64,000 nucleotides of DNA from Rickettsia typhi (lineage in GTDB: Bacteria > Pseudomonadota > Alphaproteobacteria > Rickettsiales > Deianiraeaceae), in contig CAMAVJ010000003.1 in assembly GCA_945861725.1 (NCBI GenBank), forward strand, positions 1 to 64,000, written 5' to 3'. This document shows, piece by piece, positions 7,126 through 17,585 of the stretch. Below the pieces are notes generated by a model, which saw only the letters and a program-made list of their open reading frames with translations, had not been told where the DNA came from and made no database searches. Within the stretch, counting starts at the first letter, position 1, and every line of letters starts with the position of its first letter. The position numbers and the translations under genes are program-made.

Positions 7126-9876
7126 TTATAGTATCAAAAACGGCAAAAATGGTATGCTTATTATAAGTTTCCACAATGATTTAATTGGTGCCGCCTTATT
7201 AAGTTTGATTGTTGGAGCAAATATAGATCCGCTGCAATCAAGTTCAAGGGAAAGAATTCCATTTTTACTTGTGCCAAATGTGGTGAGCTTAATGGCATCT
7301 TTAATGACAGGAATTTCATTAAGAGTTTCCATTTTTGATGGTGTATAAAAAATTTTTGCCTTTATTGTCATCGTATCTGTGAAAATCTTTCCTGTGATGA
7401 ATATCGTATGATTGGAATCTTGTATTTTGATATTTTTAAAGGAAATTTCATTGCCGCTTTGATGTAGCAAGATCTTGATTTTCTTTGTGTTGAATGCAAT
7501 TTTGTCGTAATGTATATTAATGTTTTCAATTGCACCAGTCCACACAATAGCACCGCTTTGATTGTTATTTTGCTCTCCACTTGGTGATGCATTTGGTAAT
7601 CGTTTAGCGTGAATTTTCATTGATCCCGATTTTACGATGTTTTCTGGATTAGAACTAATTGCGGCGATTAAAACGGATATATCTGGAATTTCGATAAACA
7701 TTCCTTGTTCCAGAACTTCCTGCGATATACTCTTTTCAGCTTCTGGTATGAAATAGTGAAAACTGAGTATTTCAGAATCAATCAATGCTTTGTATATTTT
7801 ATTTTTTCTAATGTTTAAATCTCCCGCAATGAAGGCTTCGACTTTATTATAAAGGATAACTTTATTTACCGCAAAATATAGCCTTAAATTTCCGATATCT
7901 CCGTGATGATTGCCATTGTCATTAGGTTTTGAATTTTGAAAAATCTGAAATTTTGAAAGAAATTTATGTATTTCAGGTGCATCAATTGAACTTCCTTTGA
8001 ATTCCATTGAGTCATTTTCATATTTAAAAGCGAAGTTATTTTGTTTAAATTTAATTGCTGAAAGATTTATCCCTTCAAGTGTTCCAAGTATCGCGTTGAA
8101 TTTGATGGATTTTGCGTTTATTTCTTCTCCATTATTGTTGTATCCGTGAATTCTCAATTCAAGATGTTGATAGTTATTTGATGGGATAATTTCCGTTTGA
8201 ATATTTTGAATATCGAGATATTCGTTTTTAAGATTTACAAGGCTCATCTTGAGTGATGCATTATGATTTGATAACTTTTCAAAAAAAAGTGTTCCACTTG
8301 CTGGGGTTGTATTAAATTCGGTGTATAAGTTTGTAATATTCCCATTGGAAGAAATTTTCATACAGTGGTATGCATCGTCACAGAGTAAATCGATTTCTAA
8401 AGCCGTCTTGGCTGTAATATTGCCAGATATTGGAAATGATATTAAGTAGTTTTTTTTGAATATATCACTTAGGGATTTTACCGTGCCAATGGTGTTGAGT
8501 GTGATTTTTACCTTTGACTTTGCGATTTCAACGGTGGAATTTTTTAGATTATTTGCAGCAGATTTACCGCTTTCGAGAAAAACAGTGGTTTTGTTTGGTG
8601 TGATTTGCACCACGCCCAAAGCTTGTTCAATTTGGGCAAAATCTGGGTGATATTCAAAATTTGTATCATTGAATTTGATATCAATTTTCATATCATCGTT
8701 TTCCTTAATTGGTAAGTGAATTATACCATTTGCCGCCGTGACAGTGCCACTTTTGAGTGATTGTTCAAGATATTTGACCACCTCTTTAAGGGTTGTGGGC
8801 TTGATGTTTTTAGCGGATATAATATTGCGAATCTCCGAAATTGCGAGATTTTTTATGTCAAATTCTACTTCTGTTATGTTGGTGTTATGAAATTTATCTA
8901 CATCACTGTGTGTGTTAATTTTTGTGTGAATACTGAGTGAAGCCGTTGCTTTTTCGTTGATGGTGAATGGTGAAACGATTAAAGATGTTGAATTTGCACT
9001 GGAAGAGCCAAATAAAGTTATACTTCCAAGTGATACAATTTCTTTTGTAATTATGCTTTGTGGAACCGTTGTATTTTGAAGGAAAATTTCAAAATTTGCG
9101 TTCCTTGTGTCTTTGGCATCAAATAAAATAAATCCCGTTGCGGCTTTGAAGTCTAAAAAATCTAGCCTATTTTCTGTGTACTTATGTAGTATGACTGATG
9201 GAATATTTTGGAATGATATTCGAAGTTTTTTTGAGTTAAGTGTAACTTTGAAGTTGTAGTGGTATTGTTTGGAATTTGCTTGAATGTATAAAATATACCC
9301 GCGTTGGTTAAGTTTGAGTGTGGAGTCGTCAAGATTAATTTTATTATTGTTTAAGTTGAGGATAAAATCCTTTATATCTACTTTTAATGACGGAATTAAG
9401 GAGTAGTATAATCGTGCAAGTGTGTGTGAGTTGTATGTACTTTGTGATTTTTGGGTTTGAATGTTCATTAGAAATTTTTCAACTGTAATACGGTAAAGCC
9501 TTCCGTGGATGACATCTGATAGTGAGAATGCGATGCGGGCGTTAAATCCTTCGATTTCAAAATCTTTTGCGTGGCGTTTGAAATGCGGAATTATTATTAA
9601 AATGTTTTCATTGTTGTTTTTATTGTTAATGGACGTTGAAATGTTTCCCGCTTGTACTTGTGCAATTGGTAAGATTGTATTTATTATATGTGTTGTTAGA
9701 GACGCCGCTCTGTCTGGATCCGTCTTTATTAGGGCAAAAAATAAAAAAAGTGCGATGGCGATAGCAAGAAATATTATACTTATAACCGTTAAAAGATGAT
9801 AAGAGATATTTTTTATACAGGCAAGGGTTTTTGAGAGAGTGTAAGTGGAAATTTTACCTAATTTTTTTTTAATCAT
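7126..9876 (-). CDS. AsmA-like/DUF3971 envelope protein
   Basis: A 916-residue protein with a short cytoplasmic start, one transmembrane segment near residues 27-52 (LLTVISIIFLAIAIALFLFF), then a long beta-rich periplasmic part with many short alternating-hydrophobic strands, as in the AsmA/YhdP/TamB superfamily that bridges inner and outer membranes in lipid transport. The conserved-looking end (around 'IKAKIFYTPSKMETLNEIPVI') resembles the AsmA-like C-terminal region. It ends in a hydrophobic tail (LIISIPFLPFLIL). Its start overlaps the upstream M48 protease stop by four bases (ATGA), indicating coupling. The superfamily call is fairly safe; the exact role is inferred. Confidence 0.75.
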   Translation of the reverse strand: MIKKKLGKISTYTLSKTLACIKNISYHLLTVISIIFLAIAIALFLFFALIKTDPDRAASLTTHIINTILPIAQVQAGNISTSINNKNNNENILIIIPHFKRHAKDFEIEGFNARIAFSLSDVIHGRLYRITVEKFLMNIQTQKSQSTYNSHTLARLYYSLIPSLKVDIKDFILNLNNNKINLDDSTLKLNQRGYILYIQANSKQYHYNFKVTLNSKKLRISFQNIPSVILHKYTENRLDFLDFKAATGFILFDAKDTRNANFEIFLQNTTVPQSIITKEIVSLGSITLFGSSSANSTSLIVSPFTINEKATASLSIHTKINTHSDVDKFHNTNITEVEFDIKNLAISEIRNIISAKNIKPTTLKEVVKYLEQSLKSGTVTAANGIIHLPIKENDDMKIDIKFNDTNFEYHPDFAQIEQALGVVQITPNKTTVFLESGKSAANNLKNSTVEIAKSKVKITLNTIGTVKSLSDIFKKNYLISFPISGNITAKTALEIDLLCDDAYHCMKISSNGNITNLYTEFNTTPASGTLFFEKLSNHNASLKMSLVNLKNEYLDIQNIQTEIIPSNNYQHLELRIHGYNNNGEEINAKSIKFNAILGTLEGINLSAIKFKQNNFAFKYENDSMEFKGSSIDAPEIHKFLSKFQIFQNSKPNDNGNHHGDIGNLRLYFAVNKVILYNKVEAFIAGDLNIRKNKIYKALIDSEILSFHYFIPEAEKSISQEVLEQGMFIEIPDISVLIAAISSNPENIVKSGSMKIHAKRLPNASPSGEQNNNQSGAIVWTGAIENINIHYDKIAFNTKKIKILLHQSGNEISFKNIKIQDSNHTIFITGKIFTDTMTIKAKIFYTPSKMETLNEIPVIKDAIKLTTFGTSKNGILSLELDCSGSIFAPTIKLNKAAPIKSLWKLIISIPFLPFLIL

Positions 9877-11189
9877 ACACCATCCTCAACTCTTTTCAGT
9901 CTTTCAAAGATTACATTATTTGGGGCTTTCTTCAGCACGCCCTTCAGTTGTAAAATTGAATTTTGAAGAGATTCTTGGGCTTCGTCATCTTTTTTTTCAC
10001 CAAAAATTGCAATCTCTTCAATGCGTGAGATCAAATAGTATTCTTGTAAATTGAGTTTACTGTAGGCATATTGAAGGTTTTGGTAAAGAGCTGCACTATT
10101 TTCTTTAGTGTTCTTTAATTCTTCTAACATTACAATTCCATCTTTAATTTCTTTTTCGCTTTCGAAGTTTTTGATCAAAAATATTGCATATTCTTGTGAA
10201 ATGAAGTTGTTGTGTGAATATTCAATTGCTTTTTGAAAGTGCTGTTTGGCCTTACTATAATTTTTCATATTTGTGTAAATTATAGCGGCAGTTTCGTGGA
10301 AGTAAGGGTTGCTTGGGTTTGATGTTAGTAAGTTATTAATGTGTAAAAGTGCGGTTTCGTTTTTATTTTCAAGAAGATTTTGGTATGCAAGGTAGTAGGC
10401 TTTATATTCAGGGTGATTTAAAATTGTGTGAGTGTTGGTGTATATATTTGAATTTCCAGAGTGAGCAAGGATTTTGGCTTGAATAAGAAAGTGTCTCCTT
10501 TGGATATCTTCAGAGGCTTTAATTCCTTTGATTGGATTGCTTTTGAAATAGGATATTCGATCTGTAGTTAACGGGTGAGTTATGGAGTATTTATCAATGT
10601 CTTTCGCATACTTTCCTTGAATTGATTCGAGTTTTTTGAAAAGCTCGAGCATACCGTCGCTGGAAATTTCAGATTTTTTTAAAAATAACATTGCGTAGCG
10701 ATCTGCCTCAGATTCTTGAGATCTGGAAAATGCAAGAAATTGGCGTTCTGCAATTTGTTGACCAAGCATCGTTGAAGCAATTGCGGCATTTGTTCCAGCA
10801 TTTGTTGGTGACGTTGCAAGAATTCCAACACCAAGAAGTGTGGCAATGGCATAAGTTGCCATAGCTCTTTGCATACTAGGTTGTGATTTTACCAAATGTG
10901 CACCAACGATGTGCCCAAACTCGTGAGCTATTACCCCTTGAAGCATATTTGGTGTATTTGACGACTCAATTAATCCAGTGTTAACAAAAATGTTTTGACC
11001 ACCATACACGAATGCGTTGATGGAGTTGTCTTTTACAATATAAAACTGTATTGCCTCACTGGAGGTTCCCCCTGATTGAAAAATGTGCGATGAAACTTCG
11101 TAAAGGTAATCTTCGATTTCGGCATCGCGTACAAGTTCAATTGCGTGCGAGTTAAAAGAAATGAGAAGAAGTATAAGCGAAAACCTCAC
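9873..11189 (-). CDS. M48 family metalloprotease with TPR region (BepA-like)
   Basis: Periplasmic zinc protease and chaperone of the BepA type, likely in outer-membrane protein quality control. A signal peptide (MRFSLILLLISFNSHA) is followed by the M48 domain with zinc motif HEFGH at residues 89-93 and the third ligand in SRSQESEADRYA near 159. The C-terminal half is helical with TPR-like repeats (NPYFHETAAIIYTNMKNYSK). Length 438 is typical. It follows uppS on the minus strand and overlaps the AsmA-like gene by four bases, so the three envelope genes form one transcription unit. Confidence 0.9.
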   Translation of the reverse strand: MRFSLILLLISFNSHAIELVRDAEIEDYLYEVSSHIFQSGGTSSEAIQFYIVKDNSINAFVYGGQNIFVNTGLIESSNTPNMLQGVIAHEFGHIVGAHLVKSQPSMQRAMATYAIATLLGVGILATSPTNAGTNAAIASTMLGQQIAERQFLAFSRSQESEADRYAMLFLKKSEISSDGMLELFKKLESIQGKYAKDIDKYSITHPLTTDRISYFKSNPIKGIKASEDIQRRHFLIQAKILAHSGNSNIYTNTHTILNHPEYKAYYLAYQNLLENKNETALLHINNLLTSNPSNPYFHETAAIIYTNMKNYSKAKQHFQKAIEYSHNNFISQEYAIFLIKNFESEKEIKDGIVMLEELKNTKENSAALYQNLQYAYSKLNLQEYYLISRIEEIAIFGEKKDDEAQESLQNSILQLKGVLKKAPNNVIFERLKRVEDGV

Positions 11190-11193
11190 AAAA

Positions 11194-11251
11194 GTTAAAT
11201 ATTTTTTTAAAGTAAAAAAGCTTACTTGAAAAAAATCAAGAAATATTTAAC
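11194..11251. repeat. Nested inverted repeats between uppS and the M48 gene
   Basis: Three dyads share 58 bases: outer arms GTTAAATATTT (11194-11204) and AAATATTTAAC (11241-11251), a perfect 11-base match; AAGTAA/TTACTT (11210-11215, 11222-11227); and CTTGA/TCAAG (11225-11229, 11236-11240). The last two overlap and cannot form together. In the minus-strand transcript they lie between the uppS stop and the M48 start. They could be an attenuator, RNA stability element or processing site. Confidence 0.5.
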
Positions 11252-11254
11252 AAT

Positions 11255-11926
11255 TTATATACCAAAATTTCTTTCCTGTTCATTATAAAAATCTACGGCG
11301 TTTTTAAGGTCATTTTCAGTAAAATCAGGCCAAAGAGTTTGGCAAAAGTAAAGTTCGGCGTAAATCATCTGCCAAATAAGAAAGTTACTCAACCTCCGTT
11401 TACCGCCGGTTCGAATTAAAAGATCGACATCTGGCGTTGAGTGATAAAGATTTTCAGAAACTGCCTCTGGTGTAATTTTACCATCAATTTGTTTGATTTT
11501 GTTTATTGAATCAATTATTTCTTGCCTTCCACTATAATTTAATGCAATGTTGAGTGTGAAAATAAACTGTTTTGGGGTGTGTTCGTCTATTTTTTTTATT
11601 TTCTCCTGAATTTTTTTTGGGAAAATGGTAAAATCACCAATACATGAAACAGCAATGTTTTCCTTCTGAAGTTTTTTAACATCGGAATCAAGGTATCGCT
11701 CTAGCATTGAAAAAAGATAATCGGTTTCATCTTTTGATCGACTATTGTTTTCTGCGGAAAAGGCGTAGACTGTTACAAAGGGGATTTCATACCGTTTTAA
11801 GACTTTACAAAGATTTATCAGTGTTTTTGCACCAGCTTCATGCCCTTTTTGTGTTGAAAGGTTTTTCTGTCTTGCCCACCTTCGGTTACCATCCATTATT
11901 ATTGCAAGGTGTTTGATGTTGTGCAT
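11255..11926 (-). CDS. uppS: Undecaprenyl diphosphate synthase UppS
   Basis: cis-Prenyltransferase that makes the C55 lipid carrier for peptidoglycan and other envelope polymers. The active-site loop HLAIIMDGNRRWA (catalytic Asp) lies at the N-terminus, with FSAENNSR near the middle and the product-end motif RTGGKRRLSNFLIWQ followed by YAELYF. Length 223 is at the short end of the family. The usual Glu of TGGEHR is Lys here. It starts 139 bases from purA on the opposite strand and heads the envelope unit. Confidence 0.95.
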   Translation of the reverse strand: MHNIKHLAIIMDGNRRWARQKNLSTQKGHEAGAKTLINLCKVLKRYEIPFVTVYAFSAENNSRSKDETDYLFSMLERYLDSDVKKLQKENIAVSCIGDFTIFPKKIQEKIKKIDEHTPKQFIFTLNIALNYSGRQEIIDSINKIKQIDGKITPEAVSENLYHSTPDVDLLIRTGGKRRLSNFLIWQMIYAELYFCQTLWPDFTENDLKNAVDFYNEQERNFGI

Positions 11927-12019
11927 TGTTTTTTTTAATACATTGTAATGGTTATTTTTTAAAATTTTTATTTTTCAAGATTTATAAACGCAGAATAATA
12001 TTTTGATATTTTTTAATCC

Positions 12020-12048
12020 TTGACAACTAACTTTGTGCAACTTAAAAA
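12020..12048 (+). promoter_or_regulatory. Putative promoter of purA
   Basis: TTGACA at 12020-12025, 17-base spacer, TAAAAA at 12043-12048. The predicted transcript start would be only about 10 bases before ATG 12066, giving a very short leader. Confidence 0.45.
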
Positions 12049-12065
12049 TCTTCTGTTTGTTAAAA

Positions 12066-13318
<1,253 letters not shown>

Positions 13319-14170
13319 ATGCTTAACTTTTTACAAAAGATTTTTTTATTTTGTATTGTTGTATTCGGTGCGACATTTAATGCGTTTGCGGAAATATCAT
13401 ATCCTGAATATAAACTATTACAACTTCCTTCAAATGTCAACACGATATATCTTCAGGACGCCCTTCGTTACCTATCACTCACCGTCGCTGAGGAGCAAGT
13501 TATCGACGCAACATTTTCCGAAGATTCACAAACGAGATATAAACTTGTAACATTTCCAGATTCTGGAATAAGAGTTCTTATGATATACGATCAGATTAAG
13601 AATACGCAAATCATTAATTTTGCGAGTCTTAAAAGTAGCGAAAATTTGGTAAAATCTTTGAAGGTCGTTAATAGAAACCTTGTGCAAGGAAAACTTTTTC
13701 GCTTTCCAATTAGTGCGTATCACAATAGTATTTACAACGATGTTCGTCAAGAGGTAATTAAAAATGTTGTGAATGGTGCAATTGTGCAAATTAACACAAT
13801 TGGCATAACTTCGGCATACGGAAGTCTTCTTGCAATTGAACTTTCTGAGCTTCAAAACCCTATCGAATCAATTTTGCATTTTGGAGCAACAAGGTTCACA
13901 ACGCAGGATGCTCATAATTACATTACAAAAAAATTCAGTGGCGTTGTGCTGAATATATCGCACGAACAAGATATTAACCATCAAATTGATATGGGGCACA
14001 ATATTGCATCTTTAACTCTTGATGAATATGTTATATGTGATTACAAAAAATGTTATGAAAAAATATATCAACAAAAAAGCTTTTCTAAAAAAATTCTTTT
14101 GAACCACATTTCTGCATTTCCGCATCAATATATTGCAATGTATCACGATTCACTTGTTAAAATACTATGA
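13319..14170 (+). CDS. Secreted protein resembling a degenerate class 3 lipase
   Basis: A 283-residue protein with an N-terminal signal peptide (LQKIFLFCIVVFGATFNAFA). I do not see a clear family motif, but the middle follows the order of lipase_3 proteins: a helix ending in ISAYHNSIYNDVRQEVIKN, a buried strand, then TSAYGSLLAIEL (residues 164-175) where GHSLGGALA is expected, then HFGATRF where FGSPRVG is expected. In this alignment the nucleophile serine is alanine, which would make it inactive. It begins directly after the purA stop (no gap) and overlaps lepB by four bases. The lipase link is inference from pattern only; an unrelated secreted protein remains possible. Confidence 0.5.
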   Translation: MLNFLQKIFLFCIVVFGATFNAFAEISYPEYKLLQLPSNVNTIYLQDALRYLSLTVAEEQVIDATFSEDSQTRYKLVTFPDSGIRVLMIYDQIKNTQIINFASLKSSENLVKSLKVVNRNLVQGKLFRFPISAYHNSIYNDVRQEVIKNVVNGAIVQINTIGITSAYGSLLAIELSELQNPIESILHFGATRFTTQDAHNYITKKFSGVVLNISHEQDINHQIDMGHNIASLTLDEYVICDYKKCYEKIYQQKSFSKKILLNHISAFPHQYIAMYHDSLVKIL

Positions 14171-14949
14171 TTTCCCTTACTTTAAAAAAAATTCTTTTAT
14201 GGTTCCTTAAAATTATCAAATTCGTAATCTTTGGCTCAACAAAGAAAAATCACAGGAAAAGGGATTATATTTTAATCCCAATTTATGCAATTATCATCGC
14301 AACATTTGTTCGTTCAATTTTCTTTGATCACTTTCACGTTCCATCGGGATCGATGTTAAACACTCTTCAAATAGGTGATAAAATTGCCATATCAAAATCC
14401 TCATACGGATACAGCAGATATTCGTTCCCATTTGGTCTTGCACCAATTAATGGAAGAGTTATGCAAAAGCATAAACCTCAAAGGGGGGATATCATTGTTT
14501 TCAAGTTGCCATCAAACGGCAGAACAAATTATGTTAAGCGTTTGATTGGGCTCCCTGGTGATATAATTCGTATCAACAACGGTATTCTTGAGATTAATGG
14601 TAAAACCGTTAAAAGAATGAAAATTGAGGAAAATGCCGAATACTCAACATTCGTTGAAACACTTCCAAGTGGAGTGCGATACAATGTTCTTGAATACCGT
14701 GATGATGCGGCAGCTGACAATATGCCTCTGATATTCGTTCCGGAAGACCATTACTTTTTTATGGGGGATAATCGTGATAGATCGCAGGATAGTCGTTTTA
14801 CCGACGTTGGATTTGTTCACGAAGAGCTTCTTTTGGGGAAGGTTAAACGCATCGTGATATCTTCACCAAATTCGCTGCTCAATCCATTTACATGGCACAA
14901 TATTCGCGGTAGTAGAATTTGGAAAGACCCTTACAATCTCAACGATTAA
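14167..14949 (+). CDS. lepB: Signal peptidase I LepB
   Basis: Inner-membrane serine protease that removes signal peptides from exported proteins. One transmembrane segment (YILIPIYAIIIATFVRSIFF) precedes the catalytic Ser in VPSGSMLNTLQIGD. The catalytic Lys is in NYVKRLIGLPGD, and the C-terminal box is FMGDNRDRSQDSRF. Length 260 is normal. It shares an ATGA overlap with the preceding secreted protein and is the last gene of the purA transcription unit. Confidence 0.95.
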   Translation: MISLTLKKILLWFLKIIKFVIFGSTKKNHRKRDYILIPIYAIIIATFVRSIFFDHFHVPSGSMLNTLQIGDKIAISKSSYGYSRYSFPFGLAPINGRVMQKHKPQRGDIIVFKLPSNGRTNYVKRLIGLPGDIIRINNGILEINGKTVKRMKIEENAEYSTFVETLPSGVRYNVLEYRDDAAADNMPLIFVPEDHYFFMGDNRDRSQDSRFTDVGFVHEELLLGKVKRIVISSPNSLLNPFTWHNIRGSRIWKDPYNLND

Positions 14950-14955
14950 CGGAAT

Positions 14956-15003
14956 ACGTTATTGATGCGTTTGAAACTCACGTTATTGATGCGTTTGAAA
15001 CTC
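14956..15003. repeat. Exact 24-bp tandem duplication
   Basis: A 24-base unit beginning ACGTTATTGATGCGTTTGAA occurs twice in direct, gap-free succession (14956-14979 and 14980-15003). It fills almost the whole gap between convergent lepB and addB. There is no dyad or T-run typical of a terminator. Confidence 0.85.
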
Positions 15004-15005
15004 TT

Positions 15006-17573
15006 TTATACTCTTGCTACGTGAAAATATGCATACATTTCACCTGTATTTGGTAAAATTTCACCATTGATAGCGTATTTTTCCACATATTCACTGATCT
15101 TTTCCTTAAATTTTTCAATAACTTCTTTGGTTATTTCAAACCGTACATCGTCCGCAGCACTGTGTTCAAGAAAAGTGTATTGACCAAAGATCCATTTTAC
15201 ACTGGGAAATAGCATCGCGGGGATTATGGGCTGAATTTTTTCCATCTTTTCAATAGATTTTTCGTTAAATTTAGCAGATGAGCCAGTTTTGTAATCATAA
15301 ATTATTGCCGAACTTGGTGGAAAATCTTGAGAAATATCCATTCTATCTGGCTTTGCCATTAATGTAAACATTTCGCCGCAACATTCAATTTGCACACTAA
15401 TGTTCTTAACTTCGACAGTAATATTTGTTGCAATTGCATCAGATTTATTTGCCGTCCCTGCCGTTGCCCTGCCCGTAATTTGTGCGATTTCTGTAAGGAT
15501 TTGGATAATTTTATCGATATAAAACACCTTTATACCATTAAATTTGCCTTGGGCGAATGTCGCAAAGGCTTCGTTTGCGTATTTTATGAAGTCGAATGTT
15601 TTTGAGTTATTATGTTTGATGATCTCAATTGTTGTCTTTTCAAGTATTGAATGAATAGTGTTGCCGATTTCAAGGGATTTTTGCACACGATATGGAATTT
15701 CTTTCAGGTTTTTGATGTATTGGTAGTAAAATACAAGTGGGTTTTCGAATAACTTTTCAATTTGTGTCGCGGAAAGCGTCCTTGGCATTTCATGCTTTTT
15801 GATAGCAATCGTGCTGTGATACAATTTTTTTCCTTTCTGTAAATCTTCTTGTATTTCTTCAATTTGCAGAACTTCCATTTCAAATGGAGGGGTTGTACCC
15901 GTAAAAAATATCTGCTGAACGGAGCTTTTAACGAGTGTTTCAAGGATTTTGCCAGTTGTGGGTATTGTGGCAAAGTTGTAACATTTTCTCATTCCTTCGG
16001 AAAAAAGTATGTTTCCACTTGGTTTGGTTTCAAATGATGATGTTAGAATTATGTGGTCAAAACGCTGCAGTAATGACTCTCTTAAGTTGCAAATTTTTAT
16101 ACTCGTGGTAGATTTTTCTACTGGTTTTTCTTCCCAAATTTTCCATGATTTTGCTATATGTAGAATTACATTTTTTGGTATGCTATCAATGCTAATTTGA
16201 TCGATGTCGTTTAAAAGGAAGTGTTTAAATTGGAAAAATGTGGCAATTGTGCCGTTGTTTATGCCGTTATTGGTTTGGAAGTATTTTTTATTTTCTTCTA
16301 AAAATGTAAAAATTGATTCAACTGTTTCTTTGGTAATTTTTTTCTTTTTTTGAAGAAAGTTGCCAATTTCATACCAGATGCGACTCGATGATTGATTTCC
16401 GCTGATGATTGTGGAAAGTATCTGTTTTTTTTCATTATTTATTTTATTATCCTCCGTTCTGACGATGTCCAAGACTGGAAGAATTTTTTCTGGTTTATTT
16501 TCAAGTAAGGCAATGAAGATCTTAATAAAAACATTACTTTCGATTGGTGTTGCAATGTTATGCTGATGTAAAATTTTGCTCGCGTTTAATTCAAGTGAAA
16601 TACTTTTACTTAAAAGTTCGTCTTCGCAAATTATTCCGATTTTGTTATCATTGCTGAAGTGCAAACAATGATTTACAATGTTTGTGATAATCTTTTCTTC
16701 GGATTTGTCCATTTGTGAGTGGAATTTTTTTGCTTTTTGTCCAATTTCATATGGAACTTCGCTCAAAATATTGCTTATTTCAAGACTATGCAAGCCGTTA
16801 AAGCATTCGTCATTTTTTTCATAATTTTGAATAAAGACGGTTGTTTTTATATTAGTTTTTGCAGTTTTTGCGATCAAATTCCGTAAAATAGCAGATCTTC
16901 CAAAGTCGTGTAATATGAAAATCTCAGAATTGACATCATTTGTGTAGTGTTGAAGAATTACCTCTAGTGCTTTACCTTGGGAGGCATAATATGGAGTGGC
17001 GTCAGATTGTTTTAGCCACACATTCAACTTTTCCCAGACTTTCACAAATAAATTCAGGCTTATTTCTTTTTGTTGGGCAACATTTGCGGGGATTTTATCT
17101 AAAATGTCTCTTGGTTGAACGCCGTTAGCATAAAGATTTGGAATTTCTCCAATGGTGGATCTTGTAAAAGTTGCGATGTCGCTTTCGTTCTCCAGTCCAC
17201 TTTCGAGTCGGTCAAATGCATTGGAAACAAGTTCAAAAACTTTTGCATATATTTTATTTCGAGATATTGGCATATTGTCAACTTTGTTATTAGCCTTCTC
17301 ATCAACACTGTTTGATATCCCATCGCTTGCATTGTCGTCAATTTCTTTGCCATTGAGACCTTCGATTGAAATTATCGTTGGAAATGTTTTGCTTTTATCC
17401 CAAATTGCATTATCCATTTCGTGCGTAATTTCTTCTAAAATTGCGTTTTTAAGGGGTAAAATATATGATTTTTCTGGAACTATGATAACCGGATTGCACT
17501 GATTTTTAATTTGGTGTGCGATTATTTTAGCGGAATTTTCTAGAAAATTTGATGTAAAATTTAAAATTCGCAT
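15006..17573 (-). CDS. addB: Double-strand break repair protein AddB-like (PD-(D/E)XK nuclease)
   Basis: An 855-residue protein with the layout of alphaproteobacterial AddB: a helicase-like region without a Walker A lysine motif at the N-terminus, and a C-terminal nuclease with GNTIHSILEK, then KPDRMDIS and IIYDYKTGSSAKF, the PD-(D/E)XK core. AddB pairs with AddA to resect double-strand breaks for RecA loading. Normal AddB is about 1000 residues, so this copy is shortened. Its probable partner AddA is 40 kb away at 57278-59647, not adjacent as usual. The next gene upstream on this strand begins 13 bases away. Confidence 0.8.
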   Translation of the reverse strand: MRILNFTSNFLENSAKIIAHQIKNQCNPVIIVPEKSYILPLKNAILEEITHEMDNAIWDKSKTFPTIISIEGLNGKEIDDNASDGISNSVDEKANNKVDNMPISRNKIYAKVFELVSNAFDRLESGLENESDIATFTRSTIGEIPNLYANGVQPRDILDKIPANVAQQKEISLNLFVKVWEKLNVWLKQSDATPYYASQGKALEVILQHYTNDVNSEIFILHDFGRSAILRNLIAKTAKTNIKTTVFIQNYEKNDECFNGLHSLEISNILSEVPYEIGQKAKKFHSQMDKSEEKIITNIVNHCLHFSNDNKIGIICEDELLSKSISLELNASKILHQHNIATPIESNVFIKIFIALLENKPEKILPVLDIVRTEDNKINNEKKQILSTIISGNQSSSRIWYEIGNFLQKKKKITKETVESIFTFLEENKKYFQTNNGINNGTIATFFQFKHFLLNDIDQISIDSIPKNVILHIAKSWKIWEEKPVEKSTTSIKICNLRESLLQRFDHIILTSSFETKPSGNILFSEGMRKCYNFATIPTTGKILETLVKSSVQQIFFTGTTPPFEMEVLQIEEIQEDLQKGKKLYHSTIAIKKHEMPRTLSATQIEKLFENPLVFYYQYIKNLKEIPYRVQKSLEIGNTIHSILEKTTIEIIKHNNSKTFDFIKYANEAFATFAQGKFNGIKVFYIDKIIQILTEIAQITGRATAGTANKSDAIATNITVEVKNISVQIECCGEMFTLMAKPDRMDISQDFPPSSAIIYDYKTGSSAKFNEKSIEKMEKIQPIIPAMLFPSVKWIFGQYTFLEHSAADDVRFEITKEVIEKFKEKISEYVEKYAINGEILPNTGEMYAYFHVARV

Positions 17574-17585
17574 TAAATAATTGTA

